In this document: piece by piece, positions 1 through 6,349 of the stretch
Layout: every line of letters starts with the position of its first letter
How positions within the stretch are numbered: position 1 is the stretch's first letter
Assembly (NCBI GenBank): GCA_027021285.1
Contig: JALUUP010000300.1
Span: 1 to 10,033 of the forward strand
DNA from: Bacteroidota bacterium
GTDB taxonomy: Bacteria > Bacteroidota > Ignavibacteria > SZUA-365 > JAADGX01
Direction: 5' to 3'
Length of the DNA: 10,033 nt
Notes under the pieces: model-generated
What the model was told of the DNA's origin: nothing
Databases searched by the model: none
The model's input: only the letters and a program-made list of their open reading frames with translations
Translations under genes and position numbers: made by a program

Positions 1-3000
1 AACCCGACAGTTACCCTTCGCCGGAATTGCAGTGGTTCACGATCGAGACGAAGCACTTCCTCATTCACTACCACGAGGGAACGGAACGATCGGCCCGGGC
101 GGCGGCGAAAATCGCCGAGGAAATTTACACTCCCATCACCTCTTTCTACCACCATCGGCCCGACACGAAGGTGAGCCTGGTCTTCAAAGACGTGAGCGAT
201 TATTCCAACGGCCTCGCATATTTTTTCAACAACAAGATCATCTTTTACACGAGCCCTCTCGATTACGATTTGCGGGGCACTCACAACTGGCTGCGCAACG
301 TCATCGCACACGAGTTCACGCATATCGTACAGATGCAGGTGGCAATGAAATTCGGAAGGTCGCTGCCTGCGTTCTCCTTCCAGTGGTTCGGCTACGAACG
401 CGAACGACGGGACGACATCCTGTACGGCTATCCGAATGTTCTCGTCTCGTATCCTCTGCCGGGCGTCGTGGTTCCCCCCTGGTTCGCCGAGGGCACGGCG
501 CAATACAACCGGCCCCAGCTCGGCTACGAAGAATGGGATTCACACCGGGACATGATCCTTCGGTGCTACGCTCTGTCGGACTCCATGCTGACCTGGGATG
601 AAATGCAGGCGTTTGGTAAAACAAGCCTCGGAAACGAATCGGTGTATAATGCCGGTTACAAGCTCACGCGCTACATCAGCGCGCGCTACGGCGAGAACAG
701 CATTGTCGAAATCACCCGACGTCTCGGCCGCTTGTTCACGTTTTCCATCGACGGCGCCATCCAGGATGTACTGGAGAAATCCGGCCGCGAATTGTACAAT
801 GAATGGGCTGAACACACGAAAAAAGACTATCAACGACGTATCGCGCCCGTCCAAGCTCACCTCGTGCAGGGCGACATTACAGGCGGAACCGGGTTCGGAA
901 ATTTCTATCCCGCTTTTTCTCCCGATGGAAAAACCCTCGCGTACGTGTCGAACAAGAACAGCGACCGTTTCAGTCAATCAAGTCTTTTCACTATCGACCT
1001 GGAAAACGGAAAAGAGACCCGCCTCGTCGGGGGAACAAACTCCATGCTTTCCTGGTCGCCGGACGGGCAATCCATCGTGTACTCCAAGTACAACACTCCC
1101 AGCGTCGAAGGATACCTGTTCTACGACCTGTATCGATACGATCTTTCCACGGAAAAGGAGCACCGGATAACCCACGGCCTTCGCGCCTACAACCCGAGCT
1201 ATTCGCCGGACGGCAAACACATCGCGTTCGTTTTCGAAAAAGACGGCTCGGTAAATCTCGGTATCGTGGACGCCGATGGAAACAATTTCGCACGGGTAAC
1301 CAACTTCACGTATGGTGAGCAAGCCTTTACTCCACGCTGGTCGACGGACGGCCGGGAAATCATTTTCGCGTACGCTCCCCGCGAGCAACGAACCATCGCC
1401 GTCATCAAACCCGACGGCAGCGATTTGCGCGTCCTGATTCAAGGCCGCGAAGACAACCGGGACCCGCGATTCACCGACGACGGAAATATCCTCTTTGCCA
1501 GCGACCGCAGCGGAATTTTCAACATCTATCGCTTCGACAGAGCCACCGGCGCCGTTGAACAACTGACAAATGTCATCGGTGGAGCGTTCATGCCTGCCAT
1601 GAGCGGCGACAGTCTCCTGGCCTACGCTCTGTACACCGCTTCCGGGTACAAGCTTGCCACCTTGAAAAACCCGGCCCCGCTCGAAGTCGACGGCGCACGG
1701 TACTTGCAGGCAAGAGACGAACTCTCCGCACTCGTGAACGCCGATTCGAACGCCATCGACTGGTCGAGATTGCGCAACTTCGACGATTCGAAGTTGCCGG
1801 ATGTTAAACCGCGCAAGTATCGAAACGTATTTGAGAACATGATGTTCTTCCCGTTTCTGCGGGTGGATACGTACAATAAGCGAAGCACCGGCCTGGAATT
1901 GTTGAAACCCGGCCTTTTCCTATCCTCCTCCGACGTGTTGGGTCGGTATGACTTGATGGCGGGCGGGGCCATCAATATTCTCGGTGAGCGCGACCTTTTC
2001 CTCGTCTTCAACTTCAGAAACGAACTTCCCCTCCTGGGCGCACTCGGCCTTTACCCGGAACTGTCCCTCGAAGGGATCAATGTTACGCGCGAATCGGAAA
2101 CGCCGATCGAGTTTCCTCTCGACACGGTGACCGCGGGCGTGAATTTCAACCTGCTGGAATTCGCCGCCCATATTCGGCATAACATTTTCAACGTACGCAC
2201 GAAGCTCGATCTCGGTTTTCGACATAGCCGTTATTCGTCCGGCCTGGACGGTTTCGCCAATCCTGAAACCGGCCAGTACATTCCATCCTCGGAGTTTCTC
2301 TATCTCATCGGTAATTATTTCTCCCTTTCGATTAGTCATCGAAATATTCATCCCGCACGTGACGCCATGATCAATCCGGTCGGACGCAGAATCCGGTTCT
2401 CTTACCAGTACGAGATGAACAAATTCAATCCCGACGGCGAGTTCGCCATCGAAAACGGGCTTCTCGTACCGAAATACAAAGATTTCAATTTCCACCGGTT
2501 CGACCTCCAGTGGACGGAAAGTATCAGGCTGCCTGGTGGTCGGCACACATTGGCGGCGCACTTCCGGGCGGCAACCATTCTCGGTCCACCCGTCAATTAT
2601 TTCTTCGATTTCTATGCAGGCGGCATCACGGGAATGAAAGGGTATTCATTTTACACTCTTGCCGGCAATGAAGTATTGACCGGCGCCCTGACGTACCGTT
2701 TCCCAATCTTTCCGGAAATCGGCTACCGTGTCGGTCACATCCTGCTCGACAAACTTTACGGCAGTCTGTTCTTCGAAGCGGGCGACGCCTGGACCGGATC
2801 ATGGAGCGTGGATCACCTGCGAAGAAACCTGAAACGCGACGCTGGTTTCGAAATCCGCCTGGAATCGTATTCCTTCTCGATGTATCCTACCAGCATTTTT
2901 TTCAGCGGAGCTTATGGATTAGACAACGTGACCAAAGTGATCAACGGGCAGCCCATCACCAACGGACACGAATGGCGTTGGTACTTTGGAATGCTCTTCA

Positions 3001-3059
3001 CGTTCGATCTTACCGACGGCAACGCCGTTCGCACCCCCTCTTCCATGGTTCGCCGGTAG
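1..3059 (+). CDS. Peptidase-MA-like / PD40 propeller / outer-membrane barrel protein (5' partial)
   Basis: Seen: the frame is open to the left edge (first full codon at base 3). The first possible start, TTG at 27, has no Shine-Dalgarno and would give a protein without a signal peptide, so the true start lies upstream. Counting residues from base 27, HEFTH is at 95-99 and WFAEG at 152-156, the arrangement of a gluzincin zinc peptidase (two His plus a downstream Glu). Five PD40 blades follow, with SPDG/STDG/TDDG turns near residues 296, 344, 394, 440 and 483. From about 610 to 1000 there are alternating amphipathic strands, with GGITGMKGY near 868 and YRFPIF near 890 resembling the last strands of Omp85/surface-antigen barrels. 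Known: such PD40 proteins sit in the outer membrane or periplasm. Inferred: a barrel-anchored metalloprotease or peptidase-derived binding protein; the substrate is unknown. A 101-base gap separates it from the next gene. Domain calls are solid; function is not. Confidence 0.85.
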   Translation, partial: PDSYPSPELQWFTIETKHFLIHYHEGTERSARAAAKIAEEIYTPITSFYHHRPDTKVSLVFKDVSDYSNGLAYFFNNKIIFYTSPLDYDLRGTHNWLRNVIAHEFTHIVQMQVAMKFGRSLPAFSFQWFGYERERRDDILYGYPNVLVSYPLPGVVVPPWFAEGTAQYNRPQLGYEEWDSHRDMILRCYALSDSMLTWDEMQAFGKTSLGNESVYNAGYKLTRYISARYGENSIVEITRRLGRLFTFSIDGAIQDVLEKSGRELYNEWAEHTKKDYQRRIAPVQAHLVQGDITGGTGFGNFYPAFSPDGKTLAYVSNKNSDRFSQSSLFTIDLENGKETRLVGGTNSMLSWSPDGQSIVYSKYNTPSVEGYLFYDLYRYDLSTEKEHRITHGLRAYNPSYSPDGKHIAFVFEKDGSVNLGIVDADGNNFARVTNFTYGEQAFTPRWSTDGREIIFAYAPREQRTIAVIKPDGSDLRVLIQGREDNRDPRFTDDGNILFASDRSGIFNIYRFDRATGAVEQLTNVIGGAFMPAMSGDSLLAYALYTASGYKLATLKNPAPLEVDGARYLQARDELSALVNADSNAIDWSRLRNFDDSKLPDVKPRKYRNVFENMMFFPFLRVDTYNKRSTGLELLKPGLFLSSSDVLGRYDLMAGGAINILGERDLFLVFNFRNELPLLGALGLYPELSLEGINVTRESETPIEFPLDTVTAGVNFNLLEFAAHIRHNIFNVRTKLDLGFRHSRYSSGLDGFANPETGQYIPSSEFLYLIGNYFSLSISHRNIHPARDAMINPVGRRIRFSYQYEMNKFNPDGEFAIENGLLVPKYKDFNFHRFDLQWTESIRLPGGRHTLAAHFRAATILGPPVNYFFDFYAGGITGMKGYSFYTLAGNEVLTGALTYRFPIFPEIGYRVGHILLDKLYGSLFFEAGDAWTGSWSVDHLRRNLKRDAGFEIRLESYSFSMYPTSIFFSGAYGLDNVTKVINGQPITNGHEWRWYFGMLFTFDLTDGNAVRTPSSMVRR

Positions 3060-3071
3060 CGTTTCTGTCAT

Positions 3072-3087
3072 CGCGGTTTCTCCCGCG
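3072..3087 (+). terminator. Weak GC hairpin after the barrel gene
   Basis: CGCGG at 3072-3076 pairs perfectly with CCGCG at 3083-3087 around a six-base loop, starting 12 bases after the TAG stop of the barrel gene. The stem is only five pairs and no run of T follows directly (the nearest is TTTT at 3100-3103), so termination here would be weak at best. Confidence 0.2.
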
Positions 3088-3101
3088 CTTGCTATTCCGT
3101 T

Positions 3102-3107
3102 TTGACA
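3102..3107 (+). promoter_or_regulatory. -35-like TTGACA before the CHASE2 gene
   Basis: An exact TTGACA lies 53 bases before the ATG at 3161. At 17-base spacing the hexamer is GATTCA (3125-3130), which matches TATAAT poorly. TACTAT at 3144-3149 is a better -10 by itself but is too far away to pair with this box. The same hexamer precedes the following gene. Promoter function is inferred from one half-site only. Confidence 0.25.
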
Positions 3108-3160
3108 GGACTATGTTTTACGGGGATTCACTAAGCCCTCTGCTACTATCGACCTGAGGT

Positions 3161-5212
3161 ATGCACCAGAAAATCTGGAAAAAACTATTCGACCTCCGCT
3201 TTCTGACTGCCACGATGATCGTTCTCCTCATGGTCAGAGGCCTGGTCATGATCAAGGACTACCTGCCCGAAGCGGATCCGACCTCGTTCCTTAGCCCGGT
3301 GTTCGATCGACTGGACTTCCTGAACATCGAGGATATCAGCCTGGATGCGATCTTCGCTATGCGGAACAAGGAATTCAGCGACCCGCGTATCGTGGTGCTG
3401 AACATCGGCGAAGTGAACCCGGCCCCGGACGGCAAGATCGCCATGGCGTTATACTTGTTGGAGGAGATGGGTGCCAGGGCAATCGGTATCGACGTGTTTT
3501 TCGACCGTTTACATTTCGAACAATTTCCCCCGGAACGCCGCTACGAGATCGACGCACTCAAGCAAGCCCTGGCGGACGTGCACAACGTTGTCCTGGCGAC
3601 AGGATTCGATGAACAAACACGGAAAATAGCTATCGATCTCGATCCGGGCATCAAGCGCCGTATCCGCAGCTACGGGTTTGCCAACCTCGTAATCGACGAC
3701 GATGAAGTGGTCCGACGATTCGCGCCTTTCCGCATGATCGAAGGACGGAAACTCCCTTCGCTGCCCGTCGAAGTCGCCCGGCTTTACGACAGCACGCTCG
3801 CACAACGCTATCTTGCAGGACCTGAACGCACCGAGATCATTTACTACACGGGAACGTACCAGGAATTCCAGGTAGCGGATATCAACGATTTCATCGATCA
3901 TCCCGAGTACTACGCCGACTGGTTGAACGGTTCGTTGGTCTTGATTGGTTTCGTCAACGAACGAGGATTGATTTACCTCGATGACACGCACAAAACACCG
4001 ATGGGAAAAAAGACCGTCGTCGGCTCGCAGTATGGAACCAGAATCGGTGTCGAGGGGCCGGATATGGCGGGCGTATTGATTCATGCCAACATCCTCAACA
4101 TGATACTTGAGGGCAAATCGATTTACGCCGTGCCCTGGTACATGGACTGGCTCATCCTGTTTTTCATCACATACCTGAGCATGGTGTTATACAAGAACAT
4201 CAGGTCGAAGACCAAAACCATGACCCGCTCCGCCATGCTGGTAGGCCTTATCCTCGTTACAGAAGCGGTACTGTTCTTTTTCCTGCCCATCATAGCGTTC
4301 TTTTACCTCGACATCAAAATCAGCTATCACCTCCTCGGCACGGGCGTCTTCTTCTTCATTCCCGCCTATATCGGCGCGTCAAAGTTTCATTTCTCTTTGA
4401 ATAAAATCCGGGCCAAACACAGGTTCCGTTCCTGCCCAAAAACGCTGCTCAAACCCTTCATCCTTAGTTATGGCGACGACGAACCCCTGCCCGGTTACAC
4501 GGCTACGGTCCATGCCAGCCTGTACATGGTGCACTACGCTCTCGCGTACGAGTGGGCACGGCAGGTTCAGTCGGGGACTATCCCGTGGGAGGAGATGCGG
4601 TTTGCCCGCCTTGACGTGTGGAAGAAGCGTCTGCGCGGTGTCGAAACAGCGTGCAGCAGTCGTTCGCGCGACGCCCACGAGTACTTTTACCCTTTCCTGG
4701 ACGGCAAGAAAGTCCAGCATCTTCGGGACGCCATCATGAAAGATCATTTCCTGGAAGCCCGAACGGAGCGATTCAATGCCTACGTGTTCGCGGAGGAATG
4801 GGAACTCATCCAGCCGCACTCCTGGCACATGTTCTGCCACGATTTCTCCGAATACATGAAAATCGACGTGAAGACAACGGAACCGAATTCCGGAATCCAG
4901 GTACAACACGACATCGTTCATAACGTCACACATTCTCATGTATTCAAGGAAATCAGTAACGTTGTATTCGTTCGGGAGGGAAAGGATATTCCCGCCGGCC
5001 CGCTTGGCGTTTTCGCTCCGTGCAAGGTCCATCAGCATGAGGAGTACTTTTTCTTTGCCGGACTCATCCGGAAACAAGAAGTGCTCGAACCTTTGCCCGC
5101 GTATTTTGGAGAAACAGTGTCTTGTGAACCGGTTCTTCCAAAACCCGTACTATTCTGGTTCAAGGATCATTTCACCGATTTCTATCCCAACGATGCCTCG
5201 TTCAAGGATTGA
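3161..5212 (+). CDS. CHASE2-domain membrane sensor with an unassigned C-terminal domain
   Basis: Seen: 683 residues. A transmembrane helix at about 15-32 is followed by an exported CHASE2 domain (about 33-325) with its usual pattern: RIVVLNIGEVN, then MGARAIGIDVFFD, then DTHKTPMG and the pre-membrane GPDMAGVLIHANIL. Three hydrophobic segments follow at about 326-347, 356-386 and 389-407. Known: CHASE2 is an extracytoplasmic ligand-sensing domain followed by three helices, normally linked to adenylate cyclase, kinase or GGDEF outputs. Here residues 408-683 carry none of those motifs (no GGDEF, H-box/ATPase or cyclase metal site). They contain His/Cys clusters at 553-560, 583-593 and 621-626. 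The start is fixed by an in-frame TGA at 3155-3157, only one codon upstream; the GAGG at 3156-3159 is one base from the ATG, which is unusually close. The next gene encodes an exported FecR protein, a likely partner. The ligand and output are unknown. Confidence 0.85.
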   Translation: MHQKIWKKLFDLRFLTATMIVLLMVRGLVMIKDYLPEADPTSFLSPVFDRLDFLNIEDISLDAIFAMRNKEFSDPRIVVLNIGEVNPAPDGKIAMALYLLEEMGARAIGIDVFFDRLHFEQFPPERRYEIDALKQALADVHNVVLATGFDEQTRKIAIDLDPGIKRRIRSYGFANLVIDDDEVVRRFAPFRMIEGRKLPSLPVEVARLYDSTLAQRYLAGPERTEIIYYTGTYQEFQVADINDFIDHPEYYADWLNGSLVLIGFVNERGLIYLDDTHKTPMGKKTVVGSQYGTRIGVEGPDMAGVLIHANILNMILEGKSIYAVPWYMDWLILFFITYLSMVLYKNIRSKTKTMTRSAMLVGLILVTEAVLFFFLPIIAFFYLDIKISYHLLGTGVFFFIPAYIGASKFHFSLNKIRAKHRFRSCPKTLLKPFILSYGDDEPLPGYTATVHASLYMVHYALAYEWARQVQSGTIPWEEMRFARLDVWKKRLRGVETACSSRSRDAHEYFYPFLDGKKVQHLRDAIMKDHFLEARTERFNAYVFAEEWELIQPHSWHMFCHDFSEYMKIDVKTTEPNSGIQVQHDIVHNVTHSHVFKEISNVVFVREGKDIPAGPLGVFAPCKVHQHEEYFFFAGLIRKQEVLEPLPAYFGETVSCEPVLPKPVLFWFKDHFTDFYPNDASFKD

Positions 5213-5226
5213 CATCACATCCTTGA
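5202..5226 (+). terminator. Inverted repeat spanning the CHASE2 gene stop codon
   Basis: TCAAGGAT (5202-5209) and ATCCTTGA (5219-5226) form a perfect eight-pair stem with a nine-base loop that contains the TGA stop (5210-5212). The stem is not GC-rich, and the nearest T run (TTTTT, 5249-5253) lies 22 bases further on. It could be an attenuating or mRNA-end hairpin, or a protein-binding dyad; a classical terminator is doubtful. Confidence 0.25.
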
Positions 5227-5251
5227 TGCGAGTTGATAGATGCACGCCTTT

Positions 5252-5257
5252 TTGACA
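5252..5257 (+). promoter_or_regulatory. -35-like TTGACA before the FecR gene
   Basis: An exact TTGACA within CTTTTTGACA lies 38 bases before the ATG at 5296. At 17-base spacing the candidate -10 is TACCTA (5275-5280), a poor match. It may allow transcription of the FecR gene separately from the CHASE2 gene, but only the -35 half is convincing. Confidence 0.25.
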
Positions 5258-5282
5258 TATTCCCTCAGCCAGTTTACCTACC

Positions 5283-5288
5283 AAGGAG
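5283..5288 (+). promoter_or_regulatory. Ribosome binding site of the FecR gene
   Basis: AAGGAG lies seven bases before the ATG at 5296. This decides the start against an in-frame upstream codon at 5233, which would place 21 extra residues before an otherwise textbook signal peptide. Confidence 0.8.
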
Positions 5289-5295
5289 TGTTGCG

Positions 5296-6225
5296 ATGCG
5301 TTTGCAATACAAGTTTGTCTGGATCCTCATCGTACTGATTCTCACCACCAGCGGAACCTTCGCGCAGGACTTCGTAGTCATCAACATAAAAGGGAAAGTG
5401 GAATACAAGGAGCGCAACCGGGGTAAATGGAAACCCGTCAAAGTCGGGTTGGCCCTGAAGAACCGGGACCGGGTGCGAACCTCGTTCGGTTCTTACGTAA
5501 AGCTGATGTACAAGAAGAGTCGCCTGCTCAGCATCGACGAAAACCGCACCGTGACGTTACGGGAAATCGCTCCACCGAACACCGACGATTCCAAGTCCAG
5601 TACCATGAACCTGATCATGGGCTACCTCGGCGATAGATTGCGTTCCCAGGATAAACGAAAACCGGTAAATATCATGGGGGCGGTACGGGGAGTAGAAACC
5701 GAGTTCAACGCGTACTACCCCCGGGCTTGTGCCATACGGACAACACATCCGACCTTCAAGTGGATCGGAGACATTGATGAAACCTATCAATTCACCCTCT
5801 TCGACAGCAGCCTGAATCCTGTTTTTTCGCTGGTCCTCGACTCCACATCTTTCCCATACAACAGCGGAGCGCCCGATCTTGCCAGAAATCAAACGTACTA
5901 CTGGCGGATCGAGAGAATGTCGGACGGTCTGGATACGGACCCGGTTTCTTTTATGATCCTCGCCGAAGACAGCGTCCGAAAGATCGAGAACGAATTACAA
6001 CGCCTGGACGAGGAACTGGAAAACATGGGTGCCGATTCCGTATCCTATCACATCATCAGGGGCGCGTACTTCGAAAATCTCGGGCTGTTTGGCGACGCTT
6101 TTGAAGAATATCGACAAGCCGTCGTCATGGCACCGTGGATCTCTGAATACCGGCAACTTGCCCGCACCGTGTTATACCGCATGGGCTTGTTCAACGAGAG
6201 CGAAACTCTTTTAGACCTGAGATAA
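5296..6225 (+). CDS. Exported FecR-domain protein with Ig-like and TPR-like sections
   Basis: Seen: 309 residues. Residues 1-23 are a signal peptide (basic MRLQYK, hydrophobic core, cleavage likely after TFA, before Gln24) with no lipobox cysteine. Residues 27-137 match a FecR domain, from VVINIKGKVEYK through a KNRDRVRT segment to NIMGAVRGVETEF, the usual VRG-TEF ending. Residues 148-222 resemble an Ig/FnIII-like domain (HPTFKW near the start, QTYYWRIER near the end). A charged helix at about 226-245 leads into one or two TPR-like repeats (about 246-309). Known: FecR of iron uptake is a membrane-crossing sigma regulator. This protein lacks a cytoplasmic anti-sigma part, so it is not a classical FecR. 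Inferred: a soluble periplasmic binding or scaffold protein working with the CHASE2 sensor encoded 83 bases upstream; FecR-domain and CHASE2 genes are often neighbours. The partner assignment rests on context only. Confidence 0.85.
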   Translation: MRLQYKFVWILIVLILTTSGTFAQDFVVINIKGKVEYKERNRGKWKPVKVGLALKNRDRVRTSFGSYVKLMYKKSRLLSIDENRTVTLREIAPPNTDDSKSSTMNLIMGYLGDRLRSQDKRKPVNIMGAVRGVETEFNAYYPRACAIRTTHPTFKWIGDIDETYQFTLFDSSLNPVFSLVLDSTSFPYNSGAPDLARNQTYYWRIERMSDGLDTDPVSFMILAEDSVRKIENELQRLDEELENMGADSVSYHIIRGAYFENLGLFGDAFEEYRQAVVMAPWISEYRQLARTVLYRMGLFNESETLLDLR

Positions 6226-6327
6226 ACCCGCCCTTTCCGCAACCAATCATAACACATCCATTGGCGCGAGGGGAATTTCGCCGCTGTTGTTATTCCCTCC
6301 ATCCCTTTGTACATTTTTCATTGAACG

Positions 6328-6333
6328 AAGGAG
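6328..6333 (+). promoter_or_regulatory. Shine-Dalgarno with long spacing before the GlmU-like gene
   Basis: AAGGAG lies 12 bases before the ATG at 6346, longer than the usual 5-9. Two tandem ATG codons at 6335 and 6338, in another frame, lie closer to it. The rest of the 120-base gap (6226-6345) shows only a weak bulged inverted repeat at 6268-6299 and no convincing promoter or terminator. Confidence 0.6.
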
Positions 6334-6334
6334 A

Positions 6335-6349
6335 ATGATGCGCCCATGA
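6335..6349 (+). other. Possible minicistron (Met-Met-Arg-Pro-stop) overlapping the GlmU-like start
   Basis: Reading ATG ATG CGC CCA TGA, this five-codon frame lies one to four bases after the AAGGAG and ends in a TGA (6347-6349) that overlaps the ATG of the GlmU-like gene as ATGA. It could load ribosomes for coupled initiation, or be chance. Nothing but position supports it. Confidence 0.15.

Noticed and set aside
27..29. TTG as the start of the first gene
   Set aside because: The frame continues to the window edge, no ribosome binding site precedes it, and a barrel protein needs a signal peptide, which is absent from this start.
1920..2561. 213-codon minus-strand open frame opposite the barrel
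   Set aside because: Shadow of the barrel coding sequence; the plus frame has clear strand periodicity and no break.
4379..5077. 232-codon minus-strand open frame opposite the CHASE2 C-terminal domain
   Set aside because: I considered whether the unassigned domain was really an antisense gene. The plus frame runs on unbroken from the CHASE2 and membrane segments, and the antisense translation has no recognisable motif or good start.
5233..5295. Upstream in-frame start for the FecR gene
   Set aside because: No Shine-Dalgarno is seen there, whereas AAGGAG sits seven bases before the ATG at 5296, which begins a normal signal peptide.
6268..6299. Inverted repeat GAGGGGAAT/ATTCCCTC as a terminator after the FecR gene
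   Set aside because: Has a bulged base, a 15-base loop and no following T run; too weak to call.
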